This document shows positions 48,490 to 58,500 of a stretch of 64,000 nucleotides of DNA, piece by piece (the first letter of the stretch is position 1; every line of letters begins with the position of its first letter). The notes below the pieces were generated by a model. The model worked only from the letters and a program-made list of their open reading frames with translations, searched no databases and had not been told where the DNA came from. The stretch comes from Gnetum montanum. Taxonomy: Eukaryota; Streptophyta; Gnetopsida; Gnetales; Gnetaceae. The DNA lies in contig MNCI01002331.1 of the NCBI GenBank assembly GCA_015680685.1, positions 479,064-543,063 of the forward strand, written 5' to 3'. A program made the translations under genes and the position numbers.

Positions 48490-50187
48490 ATTGGACTGAT
48501 GCCTCCCATGGTTGTGTTCGTTGAGCTATATGGTTGTTGGAGTGTAAGTTGGTAGCCTTGATGAAGTTACATGAGGCGTTGAGTTCGAAGGTAAGGGTGC
48601 ACCATACTATTGGACTTGTGTTGGGTTGGAAGATGTAGTGGCCTCTAAATTGTGTTGTCCCTTCCTACGGCCGTGTTTAAAGAAAGGACATTTTTAATGT
48701 TGAGGAGGCTCTTCATTGTTATTAGTAGCAGTAGCACAAGTGTTGTTCATGGGTTGTGGTGGTACAAACACCTTAGGAATAGTTGGTGGCATTGTGGAAG
48801 GAGGGAAAGGATGAGAATGTTGAAAGTTAGGAGGAATATAAGGTGCAAAAGGTGGTGGTTGTGTTGGAGGTATGGGTTGATAATATTGTGGAGAATGGTA
48901 TTGTGGTGAGAGAAAGTGTGGTGGCCCAGTTGAAGAAACAGGGTGTTGAACGTGATAAGCGTTTGAATTCGGAAAAGATGAAGGATGCCTCCAGTCTAAG
49001 GGTGGATTCCCTCATGACTGGGATTGTTGCCACTGTGATCGAACACAGTATCTCTGTATGAACTTTGGATGTAATGTGTTTCCCCAATGCTCATGTAGAT
49101 GTAAGAAGATTGGGCATTAACCTTTGGGATGGCCGTATAGCCATATGTTGCATTCATACATATGATTAGCAGTTGAGCACTTATTCCCTTTATTCTTTCT
49201 TTCCGAATGTCTATTGTTTTGTCCTGCTTCTTGGGTTGTCAAAACTCTATCTCCAATAATGTTGATATATTCTCCACACTTTTGATCCATCCATTCCAAC
49301 ATCTTATTGATCTTTGCCTCGGCTTCTTCTAACGATTGTTGTATTGGCAAAGATGATGTTTTCACCTTGAGATTTGTTGATTTCTCCTTGTTATGATCAT
49401 GGACCTCTGTTAAGTTGTAATTTTGGTCCCGTTGATGTTTTTCAACACTCTCCCATGTAGCTATTTCTCCTTCTTCTTTTGCTACCTGCTTAATAAGCTC
49501 TTGGATTTGATGGGTTCGTAGGTTGTATAGTTGATCTCGGGCATATACTCCTAAGGTCTGTTTCATTACGTAGCCCATCAATGATATGGTACATTAGCCT
49601 TTCCTTGGAAAACCAATGGCTTGGACAATTGTTTAATAGTGAATAATATCTTTCTAAGGCCATGTCCAAGGGTTCATGTTGTGCTTGTTTCCACTCTTGG
49701 ATTTGTTTCCTCAAGGTTGACACTCTTGTGTAGGTTTGATATTTTTCGTTAAACACCTCTACCATTGTTGACCAGCGTTGTATCGAATTTGGTTTTAACA
49801 ATCTATACCATACTTTAGCTTGGTCAATGAGTGTCGTAGGAAAGAGCTTAAGTTTTTTCCAACTATTATCAATGTTATTCCATGTGCAGGCATCATAGAA
49901 GGCTAGTAAATGTTGATGCGGATCTAAGTTGTAGCCTCCTGAAAATTTGGGAAAGTTATTTAAATCAAGCCTGGGTAGATGGCTCTCTTTACGATGCCTA
50001 CGTGAGATTCGAACGGCCTCTTGTAATCGTCATCAGGTAAGTTATGTCTCATTGTGTTGGGATGACGTTGTTTTTGTTCATGCTTATAGGAAACTCCCAC
50101 TTCAGGTTCATCGTCATATAGCTCATTGGTTCTCCAATGAACTTCCTCACTAAGTGTGGTGTTATTATTATCTTGTAGGAGAGGCAT
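48490..50187 (-). pseudogene. gag: Element B gag (degenerate)
   Basis: The start at 50187 gives MPLLQDNNNTTLSEEVHW. The core (49117-49801) has FNEKYQTYTRVSTLRKQI, LDMALERYYSLLNNCPSHW, LMYHIIDGLRNE and HQIQELIKQVAKEEGE, matching C gag (YALLHRCLG.., VHRLLEQVAKKEGE). A Pro/Gln-rich tail (48780-49010) includes QYHSPQYYQPIPPTQPPP and ends near 48490. There are many stops. No protease follows. Confidence 0.8.
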
Positions 50188-50299
50188 TGTTGTGTGTGAA
50201 TTTATGTGACTTTTTATAATTACTTCTTTTTAAGAGATATATCGTTAAGTTCTTTACAACGACCTTGTATGATATAACTAATCCAGATAACTAGCACCA

Positions 50300-50317
50300 T
50301 CCCTGACAATGGCGCCA
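50300..50317 (-). other. Primer-binding site of element B (tRNA-Asp type)
   Basis: The plus strand reads TCCCTGACAATGGCGCCA, one base from the LTR; close to the tRNA-Asp 3' end. Confidence 0.8.
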
Positions 50318-50318
50318 A

Positions 50319-51208
50319 TGATGAGTGGCGAGGTACCCCTACACTCAACCATACGAAACAAGCGTCGCACGCATGATCCAGTCAAACTCTGCAGATGGAC
50401 TAGTTGTAGCACCTAGATAGTTAGCCTTAGGTCGCAGTTCGCTGTCTTCCCACCTGGACTAGTTTTGCATTTATCATGTATGGTTTAGTCCAAATGAGGT
50501 GTATGATGTGTTCCTAATCTATGCTACTCCTAAAGGCAGTGGAAAATAATATTAACTAACCTAAGCTAAGAGGAAAAGGGTAAGAAAATCTAATCTAGCC
50601 TAAGTGCAACAAGCAACCGATTTCTTGATCAACCATACACATCTTGGACTTCGTGCATGACTACCACTAGGACTACCAAGTGTAGATCCTTGGTACACCA
50701 CTAGGATTACCAAGCGCAGATCCCAAATAAGCCACTAGGTTACCAAGTGTAGATCCTAGCTACACCACTGGGCTACCCAGCAGTCACACTTAAATGCTTG
50801 TAATCAAGTTGTACTCGTTCCGCATTCTAGGAGTTTAAGGGTGAGAGAGAAAATAGTAAATAACATTAAATAAATAATAAATAAATAAATAACAAAGTGA
50901 ATGCTACAATGATGAAGTAATCTTGATCTTTATTGCCAGTTATGTGTGTGTCCAAGTACGGCACACTTGAATAAAGACACCGTACAATTACATTCACCAC
51001 ACTACGGACAAACACAGGAAAAAAATCTAACTCTAGAGGGATCAAACTACCAGAGCTTTGCTACTCTAAAACTGGGATCCTCAACAAGGGAGTGCCACGT
51101 CTTATTTATAGATATGGTGGCAGATTGCGATATCATGTACGCGATATCGTAGGGAAGACGCAATATAGCGTACGCGATATTGCGGCCTAAGCGAATCGCG
51201 TCTCATCA
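50319..51208 (-). repeat. Element B 5' LTR, 890 bp
   Basis: TGATGAG to CTCATCA. TATAAATA at 51103-51110 (complement), palindromes at about 51126-51182. Confidence 0.93.
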
Positions 51209-51213
51209 ATTAA
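51209..51213. repeat. Target-site duplication ATTAA, right copy, element B
   Basis: Partner of 42353-42357. The leader of C resumes here. Confidence 0.93.
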
Positions 51214-51286
51214 TCCTAAGGGTTCGTTATAGCTCTCAATGATGTGAATGATTTCCTATGTTTTACGTAGCGCACAAACAACTAAG

Positions 51287-51304
51287 TCCCTGGCAACGGT
51301 GCCA
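51287..51304 (-). other. Primer-binding site of element C (tRNA-Asp type)
   Basis: The plus strand reads TCCCTGGCAACGGTGCCA, one base from the LTR; two mismatches to the tRNA-Asp 3' end as remembered. Confidence 0.85.
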
Positions 51305-51305
51305 A

Positions 51306-52108
51306 TGATGAGTGGCAAGATACCCCTACACTCAACCATACAAATACGAGCATTTCACGTGCGATCTGGTCAAACTCCAAGGACTAAGTGCTTACGTGCC
51401 CTAATGGAACACTTAAGATTAATCAATCGTTGTCTTCCCACACTTACTTGTATTGTCACAGTTGTATGGTTAAGTAAGCATGAGGTGTATGATTTTTATG
51501 TCTTTTATCTTTTTCACGTCTTATGCTAAGAGGGAAGGGTGAAGGGACTAAATGACTAACTTTAATTAACTAAGTTCTAATTGTCCTAGCATCAGTATCT
51601 ATTTCCACTTTCCATACACATCTTGAACTAGTGCAACGCTACTAGGATTACCAAACACTACACATTACTGGGTTACCAAGCGTTACACATGTGCTCGAAG
51701 TGGTCGTACTAAATGCACTTAACTAGGAGAGTTAACGGTTGAGAGAGATTAATTATCTAAGAAAGCATTTAAACATTTAACATTAATTAATTCCTATTTA
51801 GCTTAGTCCACATGTTGCAAGGTTTACTAGAAAGTTCATCTTTATTTCCGTACACAAATGTGTGCTCAGGTACAATTTGCTTGAATAAAGATCCGTTCAC
51901 TTTGAGACTCCTACTATGGGCACATGGAAATTATTCTAACTCTGGAATGATAAAACTACTATAGTTTGGCTAAGGGTCTAGATCTAGATGGGAAAACAAG
52001 GGAAAGCTGCCTCTTCTTTATAGAACTGGTGACGGGCTGTGATATCACGTACGCGATATCATAGGGGTGGACGCGATATCATGGCTCATGCGATATCGCA
52101 TCTCATCA
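51306..52108 (-). repeat. Element C 5' LTR, 803 bp
   Basis: TGATGAG to CTCATCA, followed by GCTAT. TATAAAG at about 52017-52024 (complement) with GATATC palindromes at 52030-52100. Confidence 0.93.
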
Positions 52109-52113
52109 GCTAT
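52109..52113. repeat. Target-site duplication GCTAT, right copy, element C
   Basis: Partner of 15277-15281. Confidence 0.93.
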
Positions 52114-52213
52114 TTCACATTTTCAAATCATAAAGATATTTACAACATACACATAGCAACCCAACTTCAACACATCAAATCTTTAGGAAAAGAGACCTCA
52201 CACTCTTAACTCA

Positions 52214-52387
52214 ATGCCTATAGCATCCGTTAGCACAACACACGCTATAGAATGGTACGATAATGTAAAAGAGTACCTTCTAAGAGGCAAACCTCCACAA
52301 CACTTGACAAATGCTCAAAAAGACGTTGTGCAGAAATGTTCCCAGCAATATGCGTTAATAGGAGACACCTTGTGTCGCAAATCCTAG
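52214..52387 (+). pseudogene. pol: Relic of a plus-strand gypsy pol (RNase H-INT linker)
   Basis: A 57-codon frame reads HAIEWYDNVKEYLLRGKPP, then HLTNAQKDVVQKCSQQYALI and GDTLCRKS, ending at TAG. This is the linker between RNase H and the zinc-binding part of INT in Tat-type Pol; element D has EWYNNIKAYL at the same place. It lies 100 bases from the right end of C and on the other strand, so it predates C or is unrelated to it. Confidence 0.65.
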
Positions 52388-53266
52388 TTCTACCTTTTGC
52401 ATTACAATATTGCTACCCAAAAATGTTGTCTAAGCCCACTTTTATAAAAATATATAATATAAAAATGAATTCTCCCACTCATCCTTATTATTGTTATATT
52501 TAGGATGAGTATTCTTTACTTAAAAAATACTATCTTGACTTTAGTATACTCCACTTGCTTCATAATATTGGTCTTCTATTTTAAGGTTTAAATATAAGAA
52601 TGTTTTGTTAATGGTTCAAAGGTTGCTTCCCTTTGAAATAGGTTAAAGAAGTATGGAGATTTATTTGAGTTCCATGGTAACTTAACCATCATTCTTCCCT
52701 CTCTTTTTAAAACTACATAGCTCTAATTCTTTATGTATTGCATCACAAAGATATGTAGGGAACCTAGGCTTTGGTTTTAGATATGGGCACCTTTCCTACT
52801 CTTCAAAGAAGGAGGTTAGGATTCAATACATGTAGTATATAGATGCAGCTTAGCTATCTTGAGATGGTTTGCATGTGTTTATGTTTGTGTTTATGCTATT
52901 CCCAATGCTTATATGATTATCTATAGCATACTTGCTATGATTATAATTGTGTTCTAATATGCCATGTATTTTGGTTGTATCTATCCTGAGTTCATCCTTT
53001 ATCTCACAATGATTTCAACACTCAAAGGGTGACATCGTATAATGCTCTCAAGGATAATGTTGTAACATCAAATAAAATGGTTCTTGCCCTACTACCCCCA
53101 TCATATTGCCTCTTCTTATGCCTTTACACTAGTACATGATGCATGGCAAAGCACATGTCAAATGTTGCAAAGTGCTAAACCAAGCATTACATTATTTGTG
53201 AATGCAAATGAAAATATAATAATGCTTTGTACAACTACTTTTTATCTTCCTTAACAAGGTCATATA
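52388..53266. other. AT-rich intergenic DNA
   Basis: No gene or repeat recognised. Confidence 0.5.
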
Positions 53267-53532
53267 CAATGAGGTGTTAGCCTAGTGGTAAGACGCTTGA
53301 TTTGGAAGTTCTAGGTCATGGGTTTGAATCTAGTAGATAGTGCAAAGTGATATAAAGTTCTATTAAATGGGAATTGTAGCATGTTAGAACTTGAACTAAG
53401 TGATACATAGGTACACCCCAGGATATATAGTCCAAATAGAAGTTTATATAACTTAGCATTGCCCACCAGAATTGAACCTATTATGTCGAGCTTCCAAATC
53501 AAATGTCTTACCACTAGGCTAACATCTCATTG
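53267..53532. repeat. Fold-back of two tRNA-derived repeats (SINE-like inverted pair)
   Basis: The left arm (53267-53360) and the reverse complement of the right arm (about 53440-53532) align over about 93 bases, with a short unique centre. Both carry an A-box-like TTAGCCTAGTGGTAAGAC and a B-box-like GGTTTGAATCT / GGTTCAATTCT. This is the structure of a tRNA-derived SINE head in inverted orientation. There is no cloverleaf acceptor stem, so it is not a tRNA gene. No clear target-site duplication was found. Confidence 0.65.
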
Positions 53533-55500
53533 CTAAATGGGATTTGTGACTAACCCAAGATCTATGGATTGTGCAACTAATTGCTTTTTCTTCATGTATG
53601 GGTGTCATCCTATAAAAAATAAATGAATTTTGCAATGCAAACCTTAACAACCTTAGGCTCTTGCCCTCTCTACCACTATCCTTTTAATATTGCTTCTTTG
53701 TCTTAAATAGCCAATATGTTAGGTTCCTTATATAGGCATGAATCAATAATAATTTATGTACTAAAAATGTAAAGAAAAATAATGTACTAACAATGTGAAG
53801 GAAAATCATAAAACTCAATAAAAGTTTAAACCAATTTTCTAATAATTTCCACTTAAAACTCAGTTGATTATTGTTTTTCAAAAATTCTAACATTTCCTAT
53901 GATTTCCATTATTTTAGTTTTATGAAAAATAAATATTAGTTTAAAGCTCACTTATTCTTATATATTAGAGTTCATAAGTTTGTTTTATATTGAAACAATG
54001 AGTTTGCTAATTTGTTGGGAAGAGACTTTCAAATGAAAACCTACTTACTTCAAATTATTGTATGCAATACCCCTTTATCCAAACTTTGATAAAATAAAAA
54101 ATAAAAGCCTTAATGAAACTCAAAAGCATAACTAAATGCCTTCAGTAACTTGAAATGATGTTATAATTTCCATTTCATTCATGTGATTTGTATAAATCTT
54201 TTTAAAAAAGTACAACAAAGTGTGTTTAGGATTCTGTATCAAATGTTTGCAATTCTATATAACATTTAGTCTTGAGTTCTTTGGATTCACAAAATGACTT
54301 TAGTATCGACACAAATGCAAGATATTTATGATTATCAGTGGCAATGTAGCAATCCAATGCAAGTGCTTTTTGGGCTTGGTGGATGTTTAGGTGGTTATCT
54401 TGCATGTGCTTTACTCAAGCAATGTTGGGTTCAAAGCTCAAAGTTTGTTATACATTGATACAACTGTTTAATTTCAAAGTTTTCCCTTTAGAATTCATAA
54501 ATATGAAGAAAAGAAAAGAAACCTATGTTTTCCCTTTAAAATTCATAAATATCAAAAATAGAAAAGAAACCTGGTCTCTTTTGTGGTGTGCTTTATGATG
54601 TCATTTTTCAAAAATCATTAATTTTAAGGTTCTTTGAGATCAAAAATAGGTAGAAGTTATTTGAAAATCATTATACCATAATTATGACAAGAACTTTAAA
54701 CCATGTAGTACACCTTTAACATGGATTAATGGCTCATGCCTAACCTCATTATCAAGAACTTCTTAATCAACAAGCAAATGTTTGTAGAAATGATATATGT
54801 CTCTACACAAAGACAACTCTTAGCCTCATTTCTTTTACCCAATTTTTAAATTTGAATTTACGACTCCTAAAATACATATTCTAAATCTTAGCAACAACAA
54901 GCTTTGATAGGAAAAATGAATCCATCAGCTAATAAGGCATTTTAGGTTTCTTGAAAATTACCATCGATACTAAAAAGATGTTTTCTCACAAAAGGCAAAA
55001 ATCCAGGAACCGAGAACAACGATTGGAAAATCAGCAGTGTTCAAGTGAATTTTTTAATGCAGTCAAAAATAATATTTTATTTACCATAAACTCCAATACA
55101 TATGTTTCATAATATTACATAATTTTAGTTGAATGCTACTACGATTGAGAAGTGAAGACAAAGCTGATCTCTGCAACTCTCTCCTACACACAATCAAGGA
55201 TAAAGGGAAATCCAATTCCTAATGGCCAGCTTATAAAGCCGAAACATTATTGACTAACACACATTTTCTGAGAATGCCAACAACAATCTCAGGTGGAGGA
55301 TTCAGCTGAGAAGTACAAAGCAATTTAAAAATTCAATCCTACCAACACCAGCTTGAACTTTGCCAAATCAAATCATAGTTAAACATAACAAAATTAGGAA
55401 CTGTATGCATAATATTTCCAATCCAGCAAAGCTTAAAAACTATCTCAAACTACTCAGATATCTCTTGATTCATCCAGGCACACCAATTTTCTAAAAAACT
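53533..55500. other. AT-rich intergenic DNA with a small tandem duplication
   Basis: Two copies of a 48-bp unit (gttttccctttagaattcat start) at 54479-54574. Otherwise no feature recognised. The last 400 bases may contain the 3' untranslated region of the NLR gene. Confidence 0.5.
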
Positions 55501-55525
55501 TTTCTGTAACTAGTAGTAAAATATT

Positions 55526-58500
55526 TCAGTCGTCTCTTGATCCTTTCTTGTAATTTCTTATGTAGTATACCATGAGATACTCCGGCAAATTCCTTCCATC
55601 AAAGTCGATCAACCATGAATCCGGCAAGAATATAGCCCTGAGGGACAAGATCTTGATGATGTCATTAACATATGTTTTGGACAGTTTTTGGAATTCTCCC
55701 AAATGCATTGTTTTCAGGGCAGAAACTTGGAAGAAATCATCAGAGAAAGACTGCAAATCAGTGCACCCTGTCAAATCCAGCTCAGTCAATTTTGTCAATT
55801 TCTTAAACCCTACTGGTAATCTGTCAATTCCAGGGCAGTGCAAACTAAGCATCTGCAGATTCTTCCACTGCTCGATGTTTTGTGGAAGCTGCTTCAATTT
55901 GCTGCATTTGATGTAAAACTCTTCCAGTGGCAGAGAGAGGATTTCATCTGGCAATGTGACATCGTTTTGGCAATCCAGAGTTATAGACAATGATTTCAAG
56001 TTTTGCAGCGATTGCATGGAAACAGTGCGTGAGGGATTTTGTGAGCCTTTCAAACTTAAGTATTCCAAACCTGATGGCATCTGAAAAGTGTTCAAGTTGT
56101 GTTTTCAGTACCTGGAAAACATGAAATCAATTCACAAACGAAAATAAACCCTGTTTCTCTATTGGGCAGTGAGATAAGTTACCTGCTCGAATGAAAAATC
56201 ACCATCCCAGTTGGCATAAACCAGACGCTTAAGTTTTTCTGCCTTTTGGAGCTGGAAGGGAAGAGGCTGAGTTTTGCTTACGCCCTCGTAGCAAATAAGT
56301 TCTGGAAAGTCTTCTGGGCAAATTCCATTGATTTCGCTCCACTCTGCAACTTTCAAGACTCTCAGGGTTTCATGCATACGGCTCAACAAACTTGAACTTA
56401 TCTGGTTATCCCTCGGATCAGTGTTGCTTTCCCTCTGAGCTCTCTCACTTTGAGCTTCCTTGGTATCTTCAAATACAATTCCTTTGAGCTGGATTTTGTG
56501 TGCACAGAAAAGAGAGAACAGAAATGAGTCCATTATCAGGCAGATTGTTTATAGCAATTTAATTTTGGTAACAATAGTTAAAGTTAATAGCAATTTTGCT
56601 TTAACTTTAATTCAATTTCTCTTGCCTGGTTTCAGTTTTGCTTAAAATATAATTCAAATTTGCTTTTCATTCAAAGTTAAAATACAAAGGTATTGAGTTG
56701 CAAAAGCAACAAATGGCTTCCTAGTTACCTCATTGCTTTTGCAACTTTGGATAGATTTTTTTTTAATTTAAATAAAATTGATTCCCAAAAAATGCAAATT
56801 TGAACAGTATTTTAAAAATAGAATTAAGGGTACTGCATGCTTTTTTTATTATTAATTTTATTCAAAGTTAAAATACAAATCTATCCAAGGTTGTAAAACC
56901 AACCGACCTTTTGTAACTTGCGTCTTTGCTTTTTCAACTGTAGACATTTGTTTTCTTTCCTTAATTTGAGTGAAATTAATTTTAAGAAAAGCAAATTTGA
57001 AATGTGCCCTAAACAAAATTAAAATTAGCGGAGTGAAATAGAATTAAAGTGAAGTGAAACTGCTTTGCACTAGGTGAAATTGCTATAACAAACAGCGAAT
57101 TCAATTCACCAAAACAAAAAAACAAAAAACAAAACATAAATCACCAACATTGTTGACGTACCTGTCCTGTAATTTTCTTTTCCAAACCTCCGGTTGCTTT
57201 AGCTGACGTTACCTGTCCTGTAATATTCTTTTCCGACCCTCCGGTTGCTTCAGCTGACGTTATTACTCTCCGGGTATCCCCTGATTTCTCTGTAAAGCGT
57301 TTGAAAATCGTATGGAGAACACGGGCTCTTGAGTTTGCTTCGCGAATTATGCCCATTTCCTGAAGCTTCTTCAATATTTTTTCTCCAACAATATGCTGAA
57401 CGTGTTTCCATGGGTACCCATGGAAAAACCAGCAAATGTCCTCAAGAGCTTCCTGTTCCTCCTTTTTCAGCGAAAACTTATCCAACAGTTTCAGTATATC
57501 TCCCTCTCCTAGATTTTCCTCAGACACCAAAGATGTTAACCTATTCAGTATATCTCCCTCTGCTAGATTTTGGGTAAGAATATATTTTGCGGCCAAGAAG
57601 ATCCAACCAGGAGAACCCTTGGAAACTTGCCTCAGATTTGTCTGTAAATCGTCTTTTAGATTTTTCTTTAGCTCGTCTTGTAAACTTTCCTTTCCAGCAG
57701 CTGTTGCTGTTGCAAAAATCTGGGCTGCCTCAACTTTGTTCCGAGGGCGAACAGAGTATGTCACTACGCTGCCGTGACCTGGCAAAATCTGCTGCCAATC
57801 AATGGTGTCTTTAGGGTCCTTTGCAGTAACGAGAAACCTCACCTTCCTTGCATTTCTCAGGTGACTCACGAGCTGTTTAACTTCCTCCTGCAATTCCTCC
57901 TTTTTCAGAGCATTGTCTATGTAAATAAAAGCCCGCACGTCGCCTTCCTCCCGGGGAAATCTGACCCAGTGTCCCTGCTTCATGACTGCACATGATTCGT
58001 TATTGTCAAAGACTGTGATCTTGGAATAATAGCAGCGAGGAAGTTCCAGAGTCGCAAAAACTGCATCTGCCAATGTCGTTTTTCCAATTCCACTTTCGCC
58101 GTGCACAATGGTGACCATTGCTTTTCTTCGGTTTGCCCATCCCATCACATCGATCACGTCTTTGACATCTTCCTCTATTCCCACTGTTTCATTTTTGAGA
58201 ATTTGAATGAATGAATGAATGCTTGTTTCAGGCCACAAAAAAATGATATGGTATTGAAAATTTAGAGTTGGGATGATAAATGCATGTGAGAATTTACCTG
58301 CATCTTTTGGGTAAGATTCCTCTGGACAAGCTGGCCGAGTGTCTCTATAGGCATCATAGAGGCGAACATCAAACATTTTGTAGAATCTGCGGTACATGGC
58401 CTTCAGTTTCTCGACATGATTCGTCAATGACTCTGGGGTAGTGGATAGACGGTTGGATGGACGTAACCGTCTGCAACAAAAACAAACAATTTTCGTTGCC

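Larger units (their letters stand above)
42358..51208 (-). mobile_element. Element B: non-autonomous Athila-like element with gag and ORF3 but no pol
   Basis: 8851 bp with LTRs of 927 and 890 bp, PPT, tRNA-Asp-type PBS and ATTAA duplications. The minus-strand order is 5' LTR, gag (to about 48490), a short join, the conserved noncoding spacer, an internal palindrome module, ORF3, PPT, 3' LTR. PR, RT, RNase H and INT are all missing: gag runs into the post-INT spacer at about 48300-48550. Such an element would need enzymes supplied in trans, for example from an A- or C-like relative. By eye its LTRs differ at about 7% over 265 bases. It sits in the leader of C. Confidence 0.9.
15282..52108 (-). 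mobile_element. Element C: Athila-like Ty3/gypsy element, split by nested insertions D and B
   Basis: The LTRs (15282-16081 and 51306-52108) share TGATGAG...CTCATCA ends and are flanked by GCTAT on both sides. The own sequence of C is 15282-21110, 39626-42357 and 51214-52108, about 9.4 kb in all. On the minus strand it carries leader, gag, PR, RT, RNase H, INT, spacer, PPT and 3' LTR. Unlike A it has no ORF3 between INT and the 3' LTR. Joining the flanks of D restores the PR-RT linker seen in A at about 8280-8370. By eye the two LTRs differ at roughly 10% of sites over the first 250 bases, so the insertion is old. Confidence 0.93.

Noticed and set aside
53271-53335. tRNA gene, suggested by A-box- and B-box-like sequences
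   Set aside because: No acceptor stem and no plausible cloverleaf; a second inverted copy nearby points to a tRNA-derived repeat.
57250-57995. Several plus-strand frames opposite NLR exon 5
   Set aside because: They lie opposite a continuous conserved NB-ARC frame and have no motifs.
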